A stretch of 64,000 nt of DNA, taken from Victivallis lenta. Its GTDB lineage: Bacteria; Verrucomicrobiota; Lentisphaeria; Victivallales; Victivallaceae. The position numbers were made by a program, and so were the translations under genes. The stretch lies in contig NZ_VUNS01000007.1 in NCBI RefSeq assembly GCF_009695545.1, positions 124,001-188,000 of the forward strand, in the 5' to 3' direction. The notes under the pieces are model-generated. The model saw nothing but the letters and a program-made list of their open reading frames with translations. It searched no databases and had not been told where the DNA came from. Of this stretch, positions 41,447-49,072 are shown piece by piece. The first letter of the stretch is position 1. Each line of letters starts with the position of its first letter.

Positions 41447-41728
41447 TCAGAACCAGGGGCGCTGGCCGGCGATGTAGGTGCGGTAGAACTCCTCGTCGCT
41501 CTTGGTCAGGTAGAGGATTCCTTCGATCAGGCCGATGATGCTGATGATCGGGGCGACGAAACCGCAGGAGACGATCGACACCACCAGCATGATGATGCCG
41601 GCCGTGGTATATCCGAGATAAAATTTGTGAATGCCGAGGCCTCCGAGCAGAATGCCCAGAATTCCGGCGACGATTTTTTTGTTGTGGGCTTCTTCCAGCT
41701 GCTGAGGGGTCAACTGTTCCTGATCCAT
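41447..41728 (-). CDS. TM2-domain membrane protein
   Basis: The 93-aa protein has a charged N terminus (MDQEQLTPQQLEEAHNKK) and a TM2 domain: helix 1 IVAGILGILLGGLGIHKFYLGYTTAGIIML with the G-x-HKFYLG turn, then helix 2 and IIGLIEGILYLTKSDEEF. TM2 proteins are small inner-membrane proteins of unknown role. It is monocistronic, with promoter at 41801 and terminator at 41395. Confidence 0.9.
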   Translation of the reverse strand: MDQEQLTPQQLEEAHNKKIVAGILGILLGGLGIHKFYLGYTTAGIIMLVVSIVSCGFVAPIISIIGLIEGILYLTKSDEEFYRTYIAGQRPWF

Positions 41729-41800
41729 GATCCAGATTCCTTCGAATAAAGTTGAATAAACCGGGGGGAAATCTCGGCGCAGGTCCGTTTTCCCGTTATT

Positions 41801-41828
41801 ATTATACTATTCCCCCGCCGCAATACAA
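41801..41828 (-). promoter_or_regulatory. Promoter of the TM2 gene
   Basis: Minus-strand TTGTAT (41823-41828), 16 bp and TATAAT (41801-41806); leader of about 65 nt. Confidence 0.6.
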
Positions 41829-41898
41829 ACGCATCGCATAAAAATTTACGCAATATTGAGAAAATGGGCGAAAATACCCGGCTCCGGCGCGGTTCGGA

Positions 41899-41927
41899 TT
41901 GAAAAAAACGCTCCGGAGTGGTATGTT
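41899..41927 (+). promoter_or_regulatory. Promoter that fits a leaderless PHP mRNA
   Basis: TTGAAA (41899-41904), 17 bp and TATGTT (41922-41927). The ATG at 41935 begins 7 nt after the -10 box, where transcription would start. Confidence 0.5.
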
Positions 41928-41934
41928 TTCCCGC

Positions 41935-42798
41935 ATGCGTTATATCGATTTACATGTACACAGCCGTTCGTCGGACGGGAGCGACACTCCCGCCGCGCTC
42001 GCCGCGCTCGCCGCGGAATCCGGTCTCGCCGCCGTTGCGCTGACCGATCACGACACGGTCGGCGGCGTCCCGGAATTTCTCGAAGCGGCCCGGGCGTTTC
42101 CGCAGCTCGAAGCGATCGCCGGAGTCGAGATTTCGACCGCCTTCAGCAGCCGTGAGCTCCATATCGTCGGGCTGTTCGTCGACCATGCGAATCCGCAGCT
42201 CGGCGAATTCCTCGGGGAGATGCGCCGCAACCGCGAGATCCGCAACGAGGCGATCCGGATCAAGCTCAATTCGCTCGGCTATCCGCTGACCTGGGACCAT
42301 CCGGCGCTTGCGGCGGCGGGCGACACCGCTTCGGTCGGGCGCCCGCATTTCGCGCGGGCGCTGATGGAGAATTACGGCTTTCCGACCATGCAGTCGGTGT
42401 TCGACAAGCTCCTGAAGCGCGGCTGCCCGGCCTACGTGCAGCGGACGCTGCCGGACCCGGTGCGCGCGTTCGAGGCGATCCACGCCGCCGGGGGCGTCAC
42501 CGTCTGGGCGCACCCGGTCTACCGCGAACGCAACGAACGCGCCTGGGCCCGGCGGGTCATGAAACGCTTTGCGCCGCTCGGACTCGATGCGGTCGAAGGG
42601 TATTACAGTTTATTCGGCCCGCACGAGACGGAGCTCGTCACCGAGCTGGCCGCCGCGTACCGGCTCGCCCTCTCCGGCGGCAGCGATTACCACGGGCTCA
42701 ACTCCCCGAACCTGCGCATCGGCGTCGGCGCCGGCGGGCTCCGTGTGCCGGAATCGCTCCTTGCTCCCCTGAAGGAGCGTCTGCCGAAAAGCCATTAA
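41935..42798 (+). CDS. PHP-domain phosphoesterase (RNase AM/TrpH-like)
   Basis: The 287-aa protein has the metal-binding PHP motifs in order: DLHVHSRSSDGSDTP, ALTDHDTVGG, IAGVEIS, then VTVWAHPVY and SGGSDYHGLN. It matches the YciV/RNase AM group, which removes phosphates from 3',5'-bisphosphonucleotides or trims 5' RNA ends. The start MRYIDLHVH at 41935 is preferred: an ATG at 41923 lies inside the -10 box. There is no Shine-Dalgarno site, consistent with leaderless translation (inference). Confidence 0.87.
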   Translation: MRYIDLHVHSRSSDGSDTPAALAALAAESGLAAVALTDHDTVGGVPEFLEAARAFPQLEAIAGVEISTAFSSRELHIVGLFVDHANPQLGEFLGEMRRNREIRNEAIRIKLNSLGYPLTWDHPALAAAGDTASVGRPHFARALMENYGFPTMQSVFDKLLKRGCPAYVQRTLPDPVRAFEAIHAAGGVTVWAHPVYRERNERAWARRVMKRFAPLGLDAVEGYYSLFGPHETELVTELAAAYRLALSGGSDYHGLNSPNLRIGVGAGGLRVPESLLAPLKERLPKSH

Positions 42799-42813
42799 TT
42801 TCGTTCGACCGGG

Positions 42814-42842
42814 TTGCAATTTTGCCGCTTCCGTGATATATT
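42814..42842 (+). promoter_or_regulatory. Promoter of rpsU
   Basis: TTGCAA (42814-42819), 17 bp and TATATT (42837-42842). Confidence 0.65.
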
Positions 42843-42890
42843 GATTGATTATGTGATCAATCTAAAATCCGGTAAAGGGGGTGAATCTGC

Positions 42891-43058
42891 ATGGATACCG
42901 AAGTTCGCGTCAAAAAAGGTGAAATCATCGACCGCGCTCTGCGCCGGCTGAAGAAAAAGCTCGACAAGGAAGGCACCCTCAAGGAACTTCGCAATCGGCG
43001 TCATTACGAGAAGCCGAGCGAAGTCAAGCGCCGGGAGGCGAAGCAGCGTCACCGCTGA
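42891..43058 (+). CDS. rpsU: Ribosomal protein bS21
   Basis: The 55-aa basic protein reads [20 protein letters not shown], then [27 protein letters not shown] and a basic C terminus, a close match to bS21. It binds the platform of the 30S subunit near the anti-Shine-Dalgarno region. GGGGGTGA precedes the ATG. It is monocistronic, with its own promoter and a strong terminator. Confidence 0.95.
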   Translation: MDTEVRVKKGEIIDRALRRLKKKLDKEGTLKELRNRRHYEKPSEVKRREAKQRHR

Positions 43059-43077
43059 GCTTTGCCGGATAAGAATC

Positions 43078-43116
43078 GCGCCGCAGTGAATCAGTCATTG
43101 CGGCGCTTCTTTTTTC
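43078..43116 (+). terminator. Rho-independent terminator of rpsU
   Basis: GCGCCGCAGTGA, loop, TCATTGCGGCGC, then TTCTTTTTTC. The T tract runs straight into the -35 box of the pepF promoter. Confidence 0.85.
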
Positions 43117-43145
43117 TTGACGTATCCCGTCCCCGGTGTTACTTT
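43117..43145 (+). promoter_or_regulatory. Promoter of pepF
   Basis: TTGACG (43117-43122), 17 bp and TACTTT (43140-43145). Confidence 0.6.
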
Positions 43146-43177
43146 ATAAGAAATTCACAGGAGACAGAGGAGTTATC

Positions 43178-44953
43178 ATGATCATTTCCGCAGAACAAAC
43201 CTGGAATCTCGAAGCAATCTATCCGGACGCCGATGCGTGGGAGGCCGATTTCAGCCGCATCAGGCCGCTGGCGGAGGCGTTTCTCGCCTTTCGCGGCAGG
43301 CTGTCGGAAAGCGCCGCGACGCTCCGCAAGGCGATCGAGGCGCTCGACGACTTCGAGCGTCTCGGCGAAAAGGTGTACGTCTACGCCCACCTGCGCTCTG
43401 ACGAAAACACCGCCGACAACACGAATCGCGCCCGGGTCGACCGCGTCGAAGCGCTGTTCGCCTCGCTCGCCGAAACCAGCGCCTGGTTCGACCCCGAAAT
43501 CATGGCGATTCCGGATGAAACCATGAACTGTTTCCTCGACGCCCCCGAGCTCGCCCTCTACCGGCGGAGCCTGCAGGAGCTGCTGCGCGAAAAGCCGCAC
43601 ACGCTGAGCGAACCCGAGGAGCGGCTGCTCGGCACCCTCGGTGACGTGCTCGGCACCCCCTCGAAGACCTTCGGCATCCTGAACGACGCCGATCTCGATT
43701 TCGGCAGGATCAGGGGGGAGAACGGCAAAAGCCGGCCCCTGACCCACGGCAGTTACCGGCGCTTTCTCGAAAGTTCCGATCGCGAGGTCCGCAAGCGCGC
43801 GTTCCGGAAAATGTTCTCAACCTACCACAAATTCCGCAACACTTTCGCTTCGACGCTCGACGGCGTCGTGAAGCGCCATGTTACCGGCGCGAAAATCCGC
43901 CGTTACCCGTCGGCGCTCGAACAGGCGCTCTTTTCCGACAACGTCCCGGCCGAGGTCTACCGGAACCTGATTACGGCGGTCCACGGCAAGCTCGACGCAT
44001 TTTACGATTATATGAAGCTGCGGCGCGAGGTCATGAAGCTCGACAAACTCGACATGTTCGACATGTACAACCCGCTCGTGCCCTCCTGCCGCAGGGAGTA
44101 CACCTTCGCCGAAGCCGTCGATATCGTGAAAAAAGCGCTCGCCCCGCTCGGAAAGGAGTATGCGCGGAACCTCGAACTCGCTTTCTCCCAGCGCTGGGTC
44201 GATGTCCCGGAACGCAAGGGAAAACGCTCCGGCGCCTATTCAAGCGGCTGCTACGACACCTTTCCGTACCTGCTGCTGAACTACAACGGCACGCTGAACG
44301 ATGTTTTCACCCTGATCCACGAGCTCGGCCACTCCATGCACAGCTTCTACTCGAATCAGGCGCAGCACTATCATTACGCGGATTACAGCATCTTCGTGGC
44401 GGAGGTCGCCAGCACCACCAATGAAATGCTGCTCTTCGAATATCTGCTGGCCGAAACCGACGACCGCGACTTCCGCTGCTACCTGCTCGGCCACCTCGCC
44501 GACGAGATCCGCGGCACGATCTACCGGCAGACGATGTTTGCCGAATTCGAGCTGCTGATTCACGAACTCGCGGAGCAGGGCGTCCCGCTGACCGCCGACC
44601 TCATGAACGAAAAATATTATGAGCTGAACAAACTCTACTACGGTCCGGAGGTCGACGCCGACCGGCTCATCGCGGTCGAATGGTCGCGCATTCCGCACTT
44701 CTATTACAACTTCTATGTCTACAAGTATGCGACCGGCATGTCGGCCGCCGTCAAGCTGTCGCGGAACCTCCTTTCAGGGGACCCCGCCAAACGCGAAGCC
44801 TACTTCGGCTTTCTGAAGGCCGGCGGCTCTCGGGACGTTCTCGACATCATGCGCAACGCGGGCGTCGACCTCTCCACCCCGGCTCCCGTCAACGCCGCCC
44901 TCGATTATTTCCACGAGACCGTCAAAAGGCTCCGGCGGGAACTGGCCGTTTAA
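43178..44953 (+). CDS. pepF: Oligoendopeptidase F (M3 metallopeptidase)
   Basis: The 591-aa cytosolic zinc peptidase cuts short peptides. It shows the N-terminal PepF helical domain (WNLEAIYPDADAWEADF) and the M3 catalytic site LIHELGHSMHSFYSNQ (HExxH) with the third ligand Glu in VAEVASTTNEMLLFEYL; IPHFYYNFYVYKYATGMSAA is also conserved. GAGGAGT precedes the ATG at 43178. Length is typical. Confidence 0.95.
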   Translation: MIISAEQTWNLEAIYPDADAWEADFSRIRPLAEAFLAFRGRLSESAATLRKAIEALDDFERLGEKVYVYAHLRSDENTADNTNRARVDRVEALFASLAETSAWFDPEIMAIPDETMNCFLDAPELALYRRSLQELLREKPHTLSEPEERLLGTLGDVLGTPSKTFGILNDADLDFGRIRGENGKSRPLTHGSYRRFLESSDREVRKRAFRKMFSTYHKFRNTFASTLDGVVKRHVTGAKIRRYPSALEQALFSDNVPAEVYRNLITAVHGKLDAFYDYMKLRREVMKLDKLDMFDMYNPLVPSCRREYTFAEAVDIVKKALAPLGKEYARNLELAFSQRWVDVPERKGKRSGAYSSGCYDTFPYLLLNYNGTLNDVFTLIHELGHSMHSFYSNQAQHYHYADYSIFVAEVASTTNEMLLFEYLLAETDDRDFRCYLLGHLADEIRGTIYRQTMFAEFELLIHELAEQGVPLTADLMNEKYYELNKLYYGPEVDADRLIAVEWSRIPHFYYNFYVYKYATGMSAAVKLSRNLLSGDPAKREAYFGFLKAGGSRDVLDIMRNAGVDLSTPAPVNAALDYFHETVKRLRRELAV

Positions 44954-44963
44954 CCGTTGCACC

Positions 44964-45005
44964 GCGGGACTCGCAGGAGGCGCTTCCTCTTCCTGCGAGT
45001 CCCGC
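44964..45005 (+). terminator. Long hairpin after pepF
   Basis: A perfect 15-bp stem (GCGGGACTCGCAGGA and its complement) with a 12-nt loop, 10 nt after the pepF stop. There is no T tract, so it may work as a 3'-end stabiliser or a Rho-dependent pause rather than an intrinsic terminator. Confidence 0.55.
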
Positions 45006-45014
45006 GACATGTTA

Positions 45015-45038
45015 AGAGCTTATCCCTGAATAAGCTCT
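45015..45038. repeat. AGAGCTTAT/ATAAGCTCT hairpin
   Basis: A perfect 9-bp stem with a 6-nt loop between the convergent pepF and hisC genes, 18 bp after the hisC stop. One arm plus loop (GAGCTTATCCCTGAATAA) is nearly repeated at 57908-57925 at the 3' end of the GH106-like gene. Confidence 0.45.
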
Positions 45039-45055
45039 AAGGGAGCTGAGTGGCG

Positions 45056-46126
45056 TCAGTTTGCGCCCGGATTCGCATAGATTTCCCGCAGGGCGGTGAT
45101 GACGCGGTCCATCTCCTTCGGCGTGCCGATTGTGATCCGGACGTAATCCCCCGTCTCCGGCCCCCTGAAGTACCGCACGATGATCGCACGGTCCCGCAGC
45201 GCCCGGAAGCAACGCTCTCCGTCACGGTCCGGCGGCGCCGCAAAGACGAAGTTTGTCTGCGACGGAACCACCTGAAAACCGAGATTTTCAAGCCGCTCTG
45301 TGAAATCCTTCCGGATTGTTCTGATCTTTTCGCTGCACTCCTTCAGATAGGCGCGGTCGCTGAATGCCGCAAGCCCCAGCGCCTGCGTCATCCGGTCGAG
45401 GTTGTAGGAGTCCTTCACCTTGAACATCCCCGCGATCAGCTCCGGGGAGCCGACCGCAAACCCGAGCCGCAGCCCGGCCAGCGCATAGCTCTTCGAAAAC
45501 GTGCGCGACACGATCACGTTCGGAAACTCCTTCACGAACTCCATGCAGTTGTCGTCCGCGAAATCCGCGTACGCTTCATCGAACAGCACGACTCCGTCGA
45601 AATTACGGCAGAGTTCGCGCATCGTTTCGAGCGGGAACGAATTCCCGGTCGGCGCATTCGGGCGCGTGATGATCAGCAGATTTGCCTTTTCCACCCGTTT
45701 GAGCAGGTCGCCGGGCAATTCGAATGTCCGGGGCGCAAGCGGCACCGGAATGACGGCCGCCCCCTGCATTTTCGCAAGCTCCGGGTAGAGCGAATAGGTC
45801 GGGTACAGACATGCCATCGGGAGCTCCGGCGATGTGAAGCAGCGGAACAGCATGGTCAGGATGTCGTCCGAGCCGTTGCCCGCAATCACATTTTCCCGCT
45901 TCAGGCCGAAAACTTCGGCGATCTTGTCGCGCAGCGCATCGGCCAGCGGGTCCGGGTAACGGCGCAGCCGCTCCCAGTCGAGCTCCGCAATCGCCCGCTT
46001 CACCGCCGGAGACGGCGGAAACGCGTTCTCGTTCGTATTGAGCTTGCACAGGTTTTCGAGCTTCGGCTGTTCTCCCGGGACATAGCCTTCCATCCCGGCG
46101 ATTTCCGTTCTGAAATAGGATTTCAT
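45056..46126 (-). CDS. hisC: Histidinol-phosphate aminotransferase
   Basis: The 356-aa PLP enzyme transaminates imidazole-acetol phosphate in histidine synthesis. It has LCKLNTNENAFPPSP, RRYPDPLADALRDKIA, GNGSDDILTMLFR, PNAPTGN, FDEAYADF and the PLP lysine in SRTFSKSYALAGLRLGF. It lies 12 bp after the nitrilase-GDPD gene with GAGGGA before its ATG. No other his genes are nearby. Confidence 0.93.
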   Translation of the reverse strand: MKSYFRTEIAGMEGYVPGEQPKLENLCKLNTNENAFPPSPAVKRAIAELDWERLRRYPDPLADALRDKIAEVFGLKRENVIAGNGSDDILTMLFRCFTSPELPMACLYPTYSLYPELAKMQGAAVIPVPLAPRTFELPGDLLKRVEKANLLIITRPNAPTGNSFPLETMRELCRNFDGVVLFDEAYADFADDNCMEFVKEFPNVIVSRTFSKSYALAGLRLGFAVGSPELIAGMFKVKDSYNLDRMTQALGLAAFSDRAYLKECSEKIRTIRKDFTERLENLGFQVVPSQTNFVFAAPPDRDGERCFRALRDRAIIVRYFRGPETGDYVRITIGTPKEMDRVITALREIYANPGAN

Positions 46127-46138
46127 CGTTTTTATCCC

Positions 46139-47746
46139 TCAATCATCAGATTTATTGACTTTATTCCGGACGGCACGGGCGATTTGCAGATAGTTGTTGG
46201 TCAGCACCGTGTCGATCCCCATTCCGACCATCTCCGCGGCTTCGGCGGGAATATCGGACCAGAACATGTTGCACCGGATTCCGTGAGCGTGCGCTTCGTC
46301 GATCATCTCCCGGGTGAAGTGCGGCTTCATGAACTGGAGTTTCCGGCATTGGTACCGGATCGCGTTCTTCACGACATTCATCGGGTCATCCCCGGCCCCC
46401 ATGCAGCGGATGAGCTCCGGCGCGGCTTCGAGCAGCGCTTCCATGACATCCGCCCGCCCGGTCACATAGACATGCCCGAGGCAGTCGTATCTGCGGACGG
46501 CGGCGTCGAGTTTCCGGATCGTTTCGCGGCTGAAATGTTCCGTGCCGGAAGACTTCACGTGCAGATTCACGATCACCTGGCGCGGAAACTGCCCGAGCAC
46601 CTCATCGAGCGCCGGAATCCGCAGCCCTGCGAACGCTTCCGCATGGCGTGCGCCGAAATCAAGTTTACGGAGCTCCGCGAACGTCATCTCCCGGATCGAG
46701 CCGGTCCCGTTCGACGTGCGCTCGACGGACGGATCGTGTGAAACGACGGGAACGCCGTCCTTCGTCTCCCATACGTCGAGCTCAATCTCCGTCGCGCCGA
46801 GTGCGATCGCCGCTCCGAATGCCGGCAGCGAGTTCTCCGGCGCAATCGCGCTGAAGCCGCGGTGCGCGCAGACGCGCGGATACGGCAGCTTGTCGTCTCC
46901 GGGAATGACCGCGCTGCCGCAGGCGCGGTAACTCCACGGCGTGCGTCCCTGCTCGACGAAACGGTCGTTCGGGATCATGGCTCCGCCGAAGCTGTTTGAG
47001 CGCATGTATTTCCTGTGCGGGTCCCCGATTTCGCAGCTGAGCATTCCGATCTGCTGCCCGAAGCCGGCGAGGATGCGTCCGTCCGGTCCGGCGACCATCG
47101 AACAGCCGCCGTCCCTGCCTTCCCCCATGGCGACCGAGGCGCGCAGCACGAATGCGTTTGTATTGAAAGCGATGTTCTTCACCTGCATTTCAAGAATGTC
47201 CGCCCGCTCCGAGCGCTGGTGCGAGGAGACGAGCACGATATCCGGCTTCCGCGCCGCGATATGCGCGATGTACTCGTTGAAATAACAGTCGTAACAGGTC
47301 AGGAAACCGAGGCGGATTCCGTCCGCCTCCACGATCTCCGGCGGAAGATAGCCGAAGGTGTAGGCGTCGTCCATCATCTTCACCGCGGTTTCCGAAACCG
47401 GCAGGTGCTGCTTGTAATAATCCCCCGCGACATTGCCGCGGGAATCGAACACCCGGGTCGTGTTGCGGAAACTCCCGCCGATTTCGGCGACATAGTTGAC
47501 TGCGACGATCGCCCGGCAGCGGCGCGCGGCGTCGACTGCCGCGCGGATCAGCCGGTCCGTATGGTTTTTCGCGTACGGAATGCACTCTCCTTTCGGAAAC
47601 ACCGTCGGCGCATTCGAATACTCCGGCAGCAGAATCAGATCGCAGCTTTCATCACACCTGCCAAGCGCATCGACGAGATATTCGACGGCTGCATCCGCCC
47701 GGTCGGGAGTATACGGGTATTCCGGCTGGATCGCACAGAGTTTCAT
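46139..47746 (-). CDS. Fusion of carbon-nitrogen hydrolase (nitrilase superfamily) and glycerophosphodiester phosphodiesterase
   Basis: The 535-aa protein joins two enzyme domains. Residues about 1-265 are a nitrilase-type amidohydrolase with the Glu-Lys-Cys triad: LLPEYS, YYKQHLP and TCYDCYFNEY. Residues about 285-535 are a GDPD TIM barrel: CAHRGFSAIAPENSLPAF (catalytic His, metal Glu), EIELDVWETKDGVPVVSHDPSVERTSNGTG, and a C-terminal GMGIDTVLTNNYLQI. The nitrilase part would hydrolyse an amide or nitrile and the GDPD part a glycerophosphodiester; together they may degrade an amide-bearing phospholipid head group (inference). ATG 47746 has AGAGG at good spacing; GTG 47752 is an alternative. 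Confidence 0.88.
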   Translation of the reverse strand: MKLCAIQPEYPYTPDRADAAVEYLVDALGRCDESCDLILLPEYSNAPTVFPKGECIPYAKNHTDRLIRAAVDAARRCRAIVAVNYVAEIGGSFRNTTRVFDSRGNVAGDYYKQHLPVSETAVKMMDDAYTFGYLPPEIVEADGIRLGFLTCYDCYFNEYIAHIAARKPDIVLVSSHQRSERADILEMQVKNIAFNTNAFVLRASVAMGEGRDGGCSMVAGPDGRILAGFGQQIGMLSCEIGDPHRKYMRSNSFGGAMIPNDRFVEQGRTPWSYRACGSAVIPGDDKLPYPRVCAHRGFSAIAPENSLPAFGAAIALGATEIELDVWETKDGVPVVSHDPSVERTSNGTGSIREMTFAELRKLDFGARHAEAFAGLRIPALDEVLGQFPRQVIVNLHVKSSGTEHFSRETIRKLDAAVRRYDCLGHVYVTGRADVMEALLEAAPELIRCMGAGDDPMNVVKNAIRYQCRKLQFMKPHFTREMIDEAHAHGIRCNMFWSDIPAEAAEMVGMGIDTVLTNNYLQIARAVRNKVNKSDD

Positions 47747-47811
47747 GTTCACATCCTCTCTCTTGAGTAGAAAAGTTCAGGCGGGAAATTCCTTCCCGCC
47801 CTCATGTGTCG

Positions 47812-49002
47812 CTACTTCTTCTGCTCGAGCTCGGCGGCCCGCCTGTAACCCCAGTCGATCAGCTTGCGCGCGAACGGGTCGCGGCCGGAACGGGCGGATG
47901 GGAAACCGGTCACGCAGCCGACGATGCGGCGTCCGTCCCGCAGCACGCTGAAGGTCAGGCAGTAGCCGGCGTCGTCGGTGTAGCCGGTCTTGAGGCCGTC
48001 CACGCCGGGCCAGTGCGGATTGATCAGGCGGTTCGTCGCATTCAGCATGGTCCGTTTCTCCCCGGTCCGCATATAGTCGAGTTTCGTCGTGCTCCATTCG
48101 AGGTATTTCGGATATTCGAGGAGGCGTTCTCCGAGGAGCACCATATCGCGGGCGGTGCTGAGCGAGTTTCCCTTTTTCCGGTCCGGCAGTCCGCAGGGGC
48201 TGACGAAGTGGGTGCCGGTCATGCCGAGTTCGAGTGCTTTTGCGTTCATCTTCGTGATGAACGCTTCCTGGTCTCCGTTGCCGAAGAAGAGCGCAATCTG
48301 CACGGCCGCATCGTTGGCGCTCTTGATCGCCGCCGCCTTCATGAGATCCGACAGCGGCAGCGTCTCGCGCGGATCGAGCCAGACGATGCCGGTGCGCGCC
48401 ACCTTCAGCACTTCGGGAGAGATTTTCACCGGGCTTTCGAGCGAAAGCGACGGATTGTCCTCCAGCGCTTCGAACGCGACCAGCAGCGTCATCATCTTGA
48501 CCATCGATGCGATCGGCACCTGCTTCGACGAATTTTTCTCCCACAGCACGGTGCGGGTTCCGAGGTCGACCATGATTCCGGAGGTCGCCCCCCGGCTGCC
48601 CGGCACCTCTTTTTCGGAGAAATCCCCCGTTTTCGCCAGCGCGTAGTTGAACGGCTTGCCGAAGAGCGGATTCTCCGACGGCTTTTTATAACGGTAGACA
48701 CGAGGGGGCCGGACCTCTTCCGGCTCGCTCTCCGGCTGCTGCTTGTCCCCGCCGCCGAACAGCCACGACCAGAAACCGCCGGATTTCTTCTTGTTCTCCG
48801 GCTGCCGCTCCGGCACGGCCGGCGCTGCCGGCTGCTGCTGCGCCGCCGGGGCCGCCGTCTGCTGCGTCTGCGTTGCGGCGGGCTCCTCTTCCGGCGTGCG
48901 GTGGGTCGCCACGATACAACTGATTGCAACGATGTGAATCAGAATGATGACCAGAAAAATGCCGCCCAGCAGTTTCCACCGGGCCCGGTTGACTTCGTTC
49001 AT
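47812..49002 (-). CDS. D-alanyl-D-alanine carboxypeptidase (PBP5/DacA type), membrane-anchored
   Basis: The 396-aa S11 penicillin-binding protein removes the terminal D-Ala of peptidoglycan stem peptides. Catalytic motifs are SxxK in PIASMVKMM, SxN in IKSANDAA and KTG in GLKTGYTDDAGYC. A single N-terminal transmembrane segment (about 11-33; LGGIFLVIILIHIVAISCIV) is followed by a ~90-residue Pro/Gln/Glu-rich linker. It lacks the long C-terminal beta domain with amphipathic helix of classic PBP5, so it is tethered at the N terminus. GGAGAAGG precedes the ATG at 49002. Confidence 0.9.
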   Translation of the reverse strand: MNEVNRARWKLLGGIFLVIILIHIVAISCIVATHRTPEEEPAATQTQQTAAPAAQQQPAAPAVPERQPENKKKSGGFWSWLFGGGDKQQPESEPEEVRPPRVYRYKKPSENPLFGKPFNYALAKTGDFSEKEVPGSRGATSGIMVDLGTRTVLWEKNSSKQVPIASMVKMMTLLVAFEALEDNPSLSLESPVKISPEVLKVARTGIVWLDPRETLPLSDLMKAAAIKSANDAAVQIALFFGNGDQEAFITKMNAKALELGMTGTHFVSPCGLPDRKKGNSLSTARDMVLLGERLLEYPKYLEWSTTKLDYMRTGEKRTMLNATNRLINPHWPGVDGLKTGYTDDAGYCLTFSVLRDGRRIVGCVTGFPSARSGRDPFARKLIDWGYRRAAELEQKK

Positions 49003-49072
49003 AAATCCCCTTCTCCTTATACGCAAGCGGCGCCGTGCCGCCGAATTTCCGATTCCGTCAGTCTGGTTCGCG

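Noticed and set aside
41923-41934. ATG at 41923 as start of the PHP protein (GGAG four bases upstream)
   Set aside because: It lies within the -10 box of the best promoter; the conserved N terminus begins at 41935. Not fully excluded if transcription starts further upstream.
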